Of a stretch of 5,382 nt of DNA, positions 1 through 5,382 are shown one piece after another (position 1 is the stretch's first letter; every line of letters begins with the position of its first letter). The position numbers and the translations under genes are program-made. This DNA comes from JBDGYE01 sp039584255 (lineage in GTDB: Bacteria > Gemmatimonadota > Gemmatimonadetes > Palauibacterales > Palauibacteraceae). The stretch covers positions 1 to 5,382 of the forward strand of contig JBDGYE010000121.1 of NCBI GenBank assembly GCA_039584255.1, read 5' to 3'. The notes below the pieces were generated by a model, which was not told where the DNA came from, searched no databases, and saw only the letters and a list, made by a program, of their open reading frames with translations.

Positions 1-761
1 GGGAGCTGGCCGCAAAGGAGAAGCGGTTGCGAGAGGTGCAGGCCGAGCTTATCCAACGAGAGAAGCTGGCAGCGACGGGCCGGATCATCGCTCAACTTTC
101 TCACGAGATCAACAATCCGATCGCCAACGTGCGCAACTGTCTGGCGGTGTTGGAACGGCGGCGGGCGATCGATGAAGCGAATCGGTCGTTCCTCACGATG
201 GCGGTCGACGAGGTCGAGCGGCTGGCGCGTCTCACTCGCCAGGTGCTGGACCTCAACCGCAGGCGTCCGGGAGAAGTCACCGCTGACCCCCTGGAAGTGG
301 CGCGTGAGACACTCGCCCTCGAGCAGCACAAGCTGGCGGGCCAATCGATCGAAATCCAGTTTGCCGCTGACGACCTCGTCCGGAATGTGGCCATCGCTCC
401 GGATGCCCTCAAGCAGGTGCTCCTGAATCTGGTGCACAACGCCGAGGACGCGATGCCGCAAGGTGGATCTCTCAGCCTCGAGGTTCGGCAGTTGAACGGC
501 ACAGTGCGCATGATCGTCGGCGACAGCGGGCCCGGCGTGCCGGCGGACGTGGCGGCCCGGATCTTCGACCCGTTCTTTACCACGAAGTCGGGGGCGCGAG
601 GCGTCGGTCTGGGTCTGTTCGTCGCCGAGGAGATCGTGCGCAGCCACGGCGGCCGGATCGCGGTCGAACGTCAGAAGTCGAGTGGCGCGGTCTTCGTGCT
701 CGAGCTACCGGCGTGCGACGACGCACGGGCGACTTCGGCTGCAAAGGAGAATAGTGTCTAA
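1..761 (+). CDS. Sensor histidine kinase, NtrB-like, C-terminal part (5' end outside the window)
   Basis: This is the catalytic half of a two-component histidine kinase, which autophosphorylates on histidine and passes the phosphate to a response regulator. The reading frame (first full codon at 3) is open at the left edge, so the true start and the sensor domain lie upstream; a TTG at 27 is internal and is not believed to be the start. The first ~20 residues are charged and look like a helical linker into the HisKA domain. Visible motifs are the H-box SHEINNP (phospho-His codon at 102-104), the N-box with LNLVHNAEDAM around 423-461, the G1 box DSGPG near 522, the F-box FDPFFTTK near 564 and the G2 box GVGLGLF near 600. 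All key residues are intact, so the enzyme is probably active. It ends 8 bases inside the response regulator gene, which is surely its partner. The signal it senses cannot be read from this window. Confidence 0.93.
   Translation, partial: ELAAKEKRLREVQAELIQREKLAATGRIIAQLSHEINNPIANVRNCLAVLERRRAIDEANRSFLTMAVDEVERLARLTRQVLDLNRRRPGEVTADPLEVARETLALEQHKLAGQSIEIQFAADDLVRNVAIAPDALKQVLLNLVHNAEDAMPQGGSLSLEVRQLNGTVRMIVGDSGPGVPADVAARIFDPFFTTKSGARGVGLGLFVAEEIVRSHGGRIAVERQKSSGAVFVLELPACDDARATSAAKENSV
743..750 (+). promoter_or_regulatory. Ribosome binding site that sets the response regulator start
   Basis: AAAGGAGA lies inside the last codons of the kinase gene, and its GGAG core ends 4 bases before a GTG at 754. 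It decides the start of the response regulator: an in-frame ATG at 682 would add 24 residues without receiver-domain character, whereas GTG 754 begins directly with the first strand of the receiver. Confidence 0.75.
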
Positions 762-2118
762 GGCGACGCTGCTGATGGTCGACGACGACAAGGCGTTTCG
801 TGCCTCGACGCGGGCGCTGCTCGAGGACGACGGCTATGAAGTCCTGGCGGTGCGCGACGGCCAGTCCGGCGTCGAAGTGCTGAAGCGCGGCGGAATCGAT
901 CTCATGCTTCTCGATCTCAGGATGCCGGGGCCCGACGGGCTCCGTGTTCTCGAAGCGCTGCGGGCGGCCGGCGAGGACGTGCCGATCTTGATGATCAGCG
1001 GCTACGGGACCGTCAACTCGGCCGTGGAAGCGATGCGGCTGGGCGCCGACGACTTCATCACCAAGCCCGTGGAGCACGACGAGCTGCTGGCGCGCATCGA
1101 GGAGTTGCTGGCCCGGCGACCGCGGTTGGAATCGGAGGAAGAGGGGGGCGTCGGACCCGGCGGCTTGCTGGGCGCTAGCGAACCGATGCTGCAGGTCTTC
1201 TCCGCCATCAGGCGCGTCGCTCCCACCGATGCCACGGTCTTGATCGTCGGGGAGACCGGCACCGGCAAAGAACTCGTGGCGCGCGCGATCCACGAGCTGA
1301 GCGACAGAAAAACGCGGCCGTTCATTCCTCTCGACTGCGGAGCCCAGGCCGAAGGACTGTTGGCCAGCGAGCTTTTCGGCCACGTCCGCGGCTCGTTCAC
1401 CGGTGCCGTGCGCGATCGTCCCGGCGTCTTTCAGGCGGCGGACGGCGGCACCCTCTTTATGGACGAGATAGGCAACGTCAGCCCGGCGATGCAGCAACAG
1501 CTTCTCCGCGCCCTCCAGGACGGCGAGGTCACCCGCGTCGGCGCCGTCCAGGCGGAGCGAGTCGACATCCGGCTGATCGCCGCCACGAACAGCGATCTCG
1601 AGGCCGCCGTCGTGGAGGACACCTTTCGGCGCGATCTCTACTACCGGCTGAAGGTCTTTCAGATCGTGCTGCCGCCGCTGCGCCAGCGGAAGGACGACAT
1701 CCCGCTGCTGGTCGCGCAGGCGCTGCGTCGCGCCAATGCCGGCCTGAATCGGGAGATCCGCGGCCTGAGCGCCATCGCGATGCGCCAGCTCATGGCGTAC
1801 GACTGGCCGGGCAACGTGCGCGAGTTGGGTGCAACCGTGGAGAGCGCCGCGATCCGCTGTGACGGCGATCTGATCGAGCCCTCCCACCTGCCGCAGGAGC
1901 TGCGGGCGCGCGGGGGCCCGCGCGCTGGCGGCTCGGCCGCGGAAGGCGGCCGCGAGATCCGCTATCGGCCGCGGCCGCCGGAGTCGGAGCGCGAGGCGAT
2001 CCTCGCGGCGCTGGAAGCCACCGGCGGCAACCGCACCCAAGCGGCCAGGCTGCTGGGAATGGGCCGAACGACGCTCTACCAGAAGATGAAGGAGTACGGC
2101 ATCGTAGCCGAGGAGTAG
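754..2118 (+). CDS. NtrC-family sigma-54-dependent response regulator
   Basis: This is a 454-residue transcription activator with the three classic NtrC/AtoC/ZraR domains and a usual length. The receiver is at about 4-120, with acidic pair D10/D11, phospho-acceptor D54 in LLDLRMPGPDG, S82 and K104. The sigma-54 AAA+ domain is at about 138-375: Walker A GETGTGKE (166-173), a GSFTGA loop (213-218) in place of the commoner GAFTGA, Walker B GTLFMDE ending at E238, FRRDLYYRL (291-299) with the likely arginine fingers, and WPGNVREL (351-358). After a Gly/Arg-rich linker (~384-409), a Fis-type helix-turn-helix fills about 410-450 (GGNRTQAARLLGMGRTTLYQ). The GTG start overlaps the kinase stop by 8 bases, so the pair is probably translationally coupled. 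Once phosphorylated by that kinase it should form a ring and remodel sigma-54 RNA polymerase. Its target genes are unknown. Calling it atoC, zraR or ntrC would go beyond the evidence. Confidence 0.95.
   Translation: MSKATLLMVDDDKAFRASTRALLEDDGYEVLAVRDGQSGVEVLKRGGIDLMLLDLRMPGPDGLRVLEALRAAGEDVPILMISGYGTVNSAVEAMRLGADDFITKPVEHDELLARIEELLARRPRLESEEEGGVGPGGLLGASEPMLQVFSAIRRVAPTDATVLIVGETGTGKELVARAIHELSDRKTRPFIPLDCGAQAEGLLASELFGHVRGSFTGAVRDRPGVFQAADGGTLFMDEIGNVSPAMQQQLLRALQDGEVTRVGAVQAERVDIRLIAATNSDLEAAVVEDTFRRDLYYRLKVFQIVLPPLRQRKDDIPLLVAQALRRANAGLNREIRGLSAIAMRQLMAYDWPGNVRELGATVESAAIRCDGDLIEPSHLPQELRARGGPRAGGSAAEGGREIRYRPRPPESEREAILAALEATGGNRTQAARLLGMGRTTLYQKMKEYGIVAEE
1891..1925. repeat. Two adjoining GC-rich palindromes inside the response regulator gene
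   Basis: CCGCAG (1891-1896) and CTGCGG (1900-1905) form 6-bp arms around a 3-base loop. Directly next to them, GCGCGCGGG (1906-1914) and CCCGCGCGC (1917-1925) form perfect 9-bp arms around GG. They encode residues about 380-391, at the junction between the AAA+ domain and the flexible linker before the helix-turn-helix. The pairing is directly visible; whether it matters in the mRNA is unknown, and strong GC codon bias could produce it by chance. Confidence 0.6.
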
Positions 2119-2189
2119 CGGGCGGTCTGTTCGCTCCGTGCCAGTCAACGGTGCCAGCCGTGGGCCGCATCATAATCCGTGGGTTGCTA

Positions 2190-2250
2190 GTGAGTTCGCG
2201 CCTCTGCCGAGGCGCTCACCATGGAGGTGCCCCTGCGGGACTCCTCCATG
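2190..2250 (+). terminator. Back-to-back hairpins, possible terminator of the two-component operon
   Basis: The first hairpin pairs GCGCCTC (2198-2204) with GAGGCGC (2209-2215) around TGCC, and GTGA (2190-2193) with TCAC (2216-2219) can extend it across a 4-base bulge. The second begins on the next base: CATGGAGG (2220-2227) pairs perfectly with CCTCCATG (2243-2250) around 15 bases, in which CCC and GGG can also pair. They lie about 70-130 bases after the response regulator stop, a fitting place to end transcription. No run of T follows either stem, so this is not a classic intrinsic terminator. It could equally be an mRNA-stabilising or regulatory structure. Confidence 0.35.
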
Positions 2251-2379
2251 ACGAGTCTCGCCCCTGCCACTCTCCTGACCGCCCTCCACCGATGAACTTG
2301 CGGAAGTTACTGCGGATCTTCTTCATCTCCCGCTTCTTCAAATGTGTGCGAAACTTCGGAAGGGTCCGCCTCGTATTCA

Positions 2380-2408
2380 ACATAGACAGTCTATGTAGAC
2401 CATCTATA
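2380..2408. promoter_or_regulatory. Operator-like palindrome with an adjoining degenerate copy, likely PadR site
   Basis: ACATAGAC (2380-2387) and GTCTATGT (2389-2396) are perfect 8-bp inverted arms around one A. Read as tandem units, TAGACAGTCTATG (2383-2395) is followed at once by TAGACCATCTATA (2396-2408), matching at 10 of 13 positions. The block ends 15 bases before the padR start and 3 bases before its ribosome binding site, where a repressor could block the promoter or early transcription. PadR proteins bind as dimers to AT-rich inverted repeats and often repress their own operon; studied PadR sites carry ATGT/ACAT half-sites, and here the same tetranucleotides occur in the opposite order. 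The symmetry is seen; the assignment to PadR is inferred from position. Confidence 0.6.
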
Positions 2409-2411
2409 CCC

Positions 2412-2417
2412 GGGAGG
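2412..2417 (+). promoter_or_regulatory. Ribosome binding site of padR
   Basis: GGGAGG ends 6 bases before the GTG at 2424. It fixes the padR start, because upstream in-frame starts would add residues unlike the family and lack a comparable site. Confidence 0.75.
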
Positions 2418-2423
2418 CTCAAG

Positions 2424-2774
2424 GTGGGCACCATTCGAGCCGGAAACCTTTATGGAACGCTGGAGATGTTGATTCTGAGAGCGTTGGAGCTCTGGGGGCC
2501 CATGCACGGGGTGGGTGTCGCCGATCATATCGCCTCCCGGTCGGCTGGGTTGTTTCGGGTGGAGGAGGGTTCCCTCTATCCGGCGCTCCATCGTCTTCAG
2601 GCCAAAGGGTTCGTGGACTGGGAGTGGAGGAAGACCGAGGAGGGGAAGCGGGCAAAGTTCTATGAAATAACCCGGAAGGGAAAGCGCGCGCTGTCCAGTG
2701 AGTTGGAGTGTTGGGCCGCAAGCACCCGGGCGATGCTCTCGCTCCTCGAGGTCCCCATGGAGGAAGTGATATGA
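2424..2774 (+). CDS. PadR-family transcriptional repressor, acidobacterial permease-linked type
   Basis: A 116-residue winged-helix DNA-binding protein, normal in length for the short PadR group. The start GTG has a strong GGGAGG site upstream. The N-terminal helix GTLEMLILRALELWGPMHG (11-29) is the family signature. VEEGSLYPALHRLQAKGFV (46-64) holds the recognition helix, and RAKFYEITRKGKRAL (76-90) forms the wing. A short C-terminal helix (about 91-109), expected to help dimerise, follows. It resembles the PadR subgroup encoded next to orphan MacB/FtsX permeases in Acidobacteria. Its stop overlaps the permease ATG as ATGA, so the two genes are one transcription unit and probably translationally coupled. 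The palindrome just upstream suggests autorepression. The inducing ligand is unknown; in other PadR proteins it can be a phenolic acid or a drug, but nothing here says which. Confidence 0.93.
   Translation: MGTIRAGNLYGTLEMLILRALELWGPMHGVGVADHIASRSAGLFRVEEGSLYPALHRLQAKGFVDWEWRKTEEGKRAKFYEITRKGKRALSSELECWAASTRAMLSLLEVPMEEVI
2759..2764 (+). promoter_or_regulatory. Ribosome binding site of the permease, inside padR
   Basis: GGAGGA sits in the last codons of padR and ends 6 bases before the ATG at 2771. It is a strong site and supports translation of the permease from this ATG, coupled to padR. Confidence 0.75.
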
Positions 2775-5382
2775 AACGACCACGGCTGAAGAGGGTCTTC
2801 CACTGGGACCGGTTCGGGAAGAATCTGGAGGGGAGCCTGAACGAAGAGGTGAACTTCCACCTGGAAACCAGGATCGCGCAGTTGGTGGCCGACGGAAGAA
2901 GCCCTGAGGAGGCCCGGGAAGAAGCGCTGAGGCGATTCGGGGACCCGGAGATGGTGGTGCAACGCTGTCGCCGGATCGACCAGGTAGGCCTGCGACGCCG
3001 GGTCATCCGCGAACTCTTCTCCGACACCCTTCAGGACGTACGGTTCGCATTCAGGACCCTCCGAAGAGCCCGTGTCTTCACTATTGTGGCGGTCCTCTCC
3101 CTCGCTGTGGGAATCGGGGTGAACACCGCTCTGTTCACGGCGATTCACGCCGTATGGCTTGCCCCGGTTCCGGGTGTGATGGGCCAGGACCGGATCGTGG
3201 ACATGGTTCCCGTCATCAGAGGAGAGGATTACTGGAGCTGGGCATATCCCGACTTCGAGAATGTCAGAGATGCAGACACCCCTTTCGAGTCCCTTACCGC
3301 ATGGGCCGAGCGGGACGCCACCTTCGGTAGCGAAGAAGGGGGGATGCGGGTCAGGGTGGCTTATGCTACTTCCGAATATTTCCATGTTCTCGGAGCCATT
3401 CCCACAGTGGGCAGGGGGTTTCTGGACTCAGAGGATGGGGGCCCTGGTCAACACCCGGTGGTGGTGGTGAGCCACGACTTTTGGCAACGCCAACTGAGTG
3501 GGCGTTCCGACATTCTGGGCCAGTCCTTTCCCCTGGACGGCATTCACTACACGGTGATTGGCGTGGCGCCGGAGGAGTTCAGAGGTGCGCGCGTGAATTG
3601 GGCCAGCCTGGACATGTGGGTGCCTCTCTTTCAGCACCCTGATGCGGGCGGCGATGAGTCGGTGTTCAGGGACAGGGGAAGCATCTCGGTTCAGGTATTG
3701 GGAAGGCTCCGTCCGGGTGCAACAATCTCCGAAGCCCGGGCTGCGGTTCGGACGGTGTTCGCCAACCTTGCGACCGAGTACCCCGAGACCAACCGGGACC
3801 GAACGGTCAAGGCTGTCAGTTTTGGGCGCTTTCCAGCTCAGAACCGGGATTTGGAAGTTATTGCCTTGGTCGGAATCTTTGGGCTATTGGCCGTTTTCCT
3901 TCTAATCATCTGCGGGAACCTGGCCGGAATGGCCTTGGCCAGGACTGCCGCCAGGGAGCAGGAAATCGGAGTGAGGCTGGCTTTGGGATCGAGTCGTGTC
4001 CGCCTGGTGAGACATCTGATGGTAGAGGCGGTAATTTTGGCCGTGATTGGCGGGGGAGTCGGGATCCTTCTGGCCATGACAGCAATGACCAGGGTTCACC
4101 CTATGGACCTGAACATTTCCGCTCCCGGCGCGACCTTCGAACCCAGCGGATGGACGTTGGCACTGTCCCTGACCCTTTCCTTAGCAGCGGCCCTGGCATT
4201 CGGACTCCTTCCTGCGCTTCGGTTCAGCCGGCCAGAGTTGGTTTCAGCCCTGAAGGACGACACCGGCGGAGGCGGGCGGCGTGTGGGAAGGTTCCAGCGT
4301 TATGCTGCATCTTCCCAGATCGGTGCGGCCTTTCTCCTACTCCTGATGGCGGCTCTATTCCTCCGCTCCCTGGAACGAACGGATGAGAGCCAAATCGGAT
4401 TCAGGCCGGAAGGTATGGCTGTTACCGACTTCCGGACCGGGGGGACGTTTCTCGGGTTTCTGGAGCCTTCCGAAGAAGGTTATCCGAGCATGGAAGAGGG
4501 CGGGTCGGCCCTGGTGGACCGCCTGATAGAGTCCATCGGTTCTCGTCCGGGCATAGCATCGGTGGCCGTGTCCACCGGTTTCCCCCTGGATCGAGCGAGA
4601 GCCTATCTTTCGGTCAACCCGGCGGGTCAGCCAAGCTCAGATTCAATCGGGGTGAGGGTGGATTACACCCTTGTCACGGAAGGGTACTTCTCCACCATCG
4701 GCACACCCATCCTTCAGGGCAGAGGCCTCCTGCGAACCGATGACAGAACGTCCGCCCCGGTGGCGGTCATTACCAGGTCATTCGCAGACCGTCTTTGGCC
4801 GGGCGAAGACGCTCTGGGTCGGCAGTTCTCGCAGACCGGTGCCGAGAACCGCGCCCACGCCTGGACCGTCGTGGGGGTAGTAGGGCATGTGGCATCGAGT
4901 GCTGCAACGGAAGAATTGCCTCAGATGTTCGTACCGCTAAGGCAGGCGAGAAGTCCTCATCTCATCATCTTGGTTCGGTCAGATACCGGTACCGATCCAG
5001 CTGCACTGGCTGGGCCAGTTCGTGAGGCTATTCGGTCGGTGGACCCCAGCCTACCCATTCCAAGCCTGGTTCCCGCTCAGACTTATGTGGCCCGTGCCAC
5101 CCAGGGGCAGCGGACCAACGGAACAATCACCGGGGGTCTTGGCTTGCTGGTCCTCCTCCTCTCTGCCATGGGCGTCTACGGGGTCGTGGCCCTTGCCTGG
5201 ACGAATCTCACCCAGGAGATCGGCCTCCGAATTGCCTTGGGAGCCACCCGGGGCGTGGTCATCCGTGGCGTCTTCGGGGACGCCCTTCGCATGGCTGGGC
5301 CCGGGTTGTTGGTAGGGGGCCTCTTGGCAGCCGGAACGGCCGCGGCGCTGCGCTCCATGCTCCTGGGGCTGAGCCCCGTCGA
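2771..5382 (+). CDS. Duplicated orphan ABC-type permease (ADOP, MacB/FtsX-like), 3' end outside the window
   Basis: One frame runs without a stop from the ATG to the window edge, 870 full codons. ADOP family members are about 800-900 residues, so only the last part is missing. Residues ~20-75 form the cytoplasmic permease-prefix region (LNEEVNFHLE, then EEALRRFGDPE). A first membrane helix is at ~102-124, followed by a MacB-type periplasmic domain with YATSEYFHVLG (198-208), SHDFW (234-238) and GVAPEEF (264-270). Helices follow at ~361-389, 417-437 and 461-481, with QEIGVRLALGSSR (397-409) between the first two. The second half repeats the plan: helix ~511-531, periplasmic domain to ~783 with VTEGYFSTIG and TVVGVVGHV (699-707), helix ~786-809, QEIGLRIALGATR (815-827), helix ~843-860; the last helix is cut off. 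MacB-type permeases work with an ATPase in export or mechanotransmission. None is encoded here, so the partner and substrate are unknown. AGA/AGG codons are far commoner than in the upstream genes. Confidence 0.93.
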   Translation, partial: MKRPRLKRVFHWDRFGKNLEGSLNEEVNFHLETRIAQLVADGRSPEEAREEALRRFGDPEMVVQRCRRIDQVGLRRRVIRELFSDTLQDVRFAFRTLRRARVFTIVAVLSLAVGIGVNTALFTAIHAVWLAPVPGVMGQDRIVDMVPVIRGEDYWSWAYPDFENVRDADTPFESLTAWAERDATFGSEEGGMRVRVAYATSEYFHVLGAIPTVGRGFLDSEDGGPGQHPVVVVSHDFWQRQLSGRSDILGQSFPLDGIHYTVIGVAPEEFRGARVNWASLDMWVPLFQHPDAGGDESVFRDRGSISVQVLGRLRPGATISEARAAVRTVFANLATEYPETNRDRTVKAVSFGRFPAQNRDLEVIALVGIFGLLAVFLLIICGNLAGMALARTAAREQEIGVRLALGSSRVRLVRHLMVEAVILAVIGGGVGILLAMTAMTRVHPMDLNISAPGATFEPSGWTLALSLTLSLAAALAFGLLPALRFSRPELVSALKDDTGGGGRRVGRFQRYAASSQIGAAFLLLLMAALFLRSLERTDESQIGFRPEGMAVTDFRTGGTFLGFLEPSEEGYPSMEEGGSALVDRLIESIGSRPGIASVAVSTGFPLDRARAYLSVNPAGQPSSDSIGVRVDYTLVTEGYFSTIGTPILQGRGLLRTDDRTSAPVAVITRSFADRLWPGEDALGRQFSQTGAENRAHAWTVVGVVGHVASSAATEELPQMFVPLRQARSPHLIILVRSDTGTDPAALAGPVREAIRSVDPSLPIPSLVPAQTYVARATQGQRTNGTITGGLGLLVLLLSAMGVYGVVALAWTNLTQEIGLRIALGATRGVVIRGVFGDALRMAGPGLLVGGLLAAGTAAALRSMLLGLSPV

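Larger units (their letters stand above)
2119..2423. other. Intergenic region between the two-component genes and the padR-permease pair
   Basis: About 305 bases without a credible gene. In order it holds a short direct repeat GTGCCAG (2138-2144 and 2151-2157, 13 bases apart), two touching hairpins (2190-2250), a pyrimidine-rich stretch with CTTCTTCA twice (2318-2325 and 2333-2340), the operator-like palindrome (2380-2396) and the padR ribosome binding site. The padR frame is open back to 2151, but the added residues have no PadR character and would place the operator inside the gene. The padR promoter should lie here. -10-like hexamers such as CTATAC (2404-2409) exist near the palindrome, but I found no well-spaced -35 partner. 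Confidence 0.7.

Noticed and set aside
577..2148. A 523-codon open frame on the - strand opposite the response regulator
   Set aside because: It lies antisense to a gene with full, intact domain motifs. Its product is Arg/Ala/Gln/His-rich with no recognisable domain, as expected of a mirror frame in GC-rich DNA.
2119..2190. Possible sigma-54 promoter on the - strand around two TGGCAC elements
   Set aside because: The TGGCAC boxes are present in reverse complement, but no GC follows at the required 10-base spacing from GG in either case.
2151..2423. Longer padR start from the GTG at 2151, adding 91 residues
   Set aside because: The extra part has no PadR similarity, crosses the two hairpins and the palindrome, and lacks a good ribosome binding site, whereas GTG 2424 has GGGAGG 6 bases before it.
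2216..2434. Small - strand frame (72 codons) with a basic stretch HLKKREMKKIRSNFRKF
   Set aside because: It looks slightly protein-like, and a gene remnant is possible, but there is no recognisable family and no supporting start signal.
2660..3385. A 241-codon open frame on the - strand opposite padR and the permease start
   Set aside because: It overlaps two genes with strong family signatures and ribosome binding sites, and its translation shows no domain.
2771..5382. Possible frameshift or split of the permease into shorter genes
   Set aside because: Reading codon by codon shows one uninterrupted frame with both halves of the permease motifs in order. The shorter frames in other phases are shadows.

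Overview
The window is a piece of a GC-rich bacterial chromosome. It holds two gene pairs on the + strand, separated by an intergenic stretch of about 305 bases. The padR plus large orphan MacB/FtsX-type permease pair is a combination best known from Acidobacteriota and also common in other soil phyla such as Gemmatimonadota. I infer a bacterium of that kind, but nothing here fixes the phylum. No RNA gene, CRISPR array, transposase or attachment site was seen.

Region 1 (1-2118) is a two-component system. The first gene is the C-terminal part of an NtrB-like histidine kinase; its sensor half lies before the window. It overlaps by 8 bases a complete NtrC-family response regulator (receiver, sigma-54 AAA+ ATPase, Fis-type helix-turn-helix). 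The kinase would phosphorylate Asp54 of the regulator, which would then activate sigma-54 promoters. No convincing sigma-54 promoter was found by eye in the window, so the targets are unknown.

Region 2 (2119-2423) is non-coding. It has two back-to-back hairpins (2190-2250) without a T-tract. Just before the next gene is a perfect 17-bp palindrome (2380-2396), followed by a diverged second copy of part of it (to 2408). This is the best candidate operator in the window.

Region 3 (2424-5382) is a padR-type repressor gene with a 4-base ATGA overlap to a very long membrane-protein gene. That gene stays open to the end of the window: 870 codons, with perhaps 40-60 residues missing. It reads as an acidobacterial duplicated orphan permease (ADOP): a cytoplasmic prefix domain, then two MacB-like periplasmic and FtsX-like membrane halves, with no ATPase gene in view. 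The likely circuit is PadR binding the palindrome to repress its own gene and the permease. Codon use changes sharply between regions 1 and 3: AGA/AGG make up about 4 of 47 arginines in the response regulator and about 28 of 83 in the permease (hand counts). The two modules therefore probably have different histories. Neither family is new; the operator, the tandem hairpins and the composition break are the parts most worth a second look.
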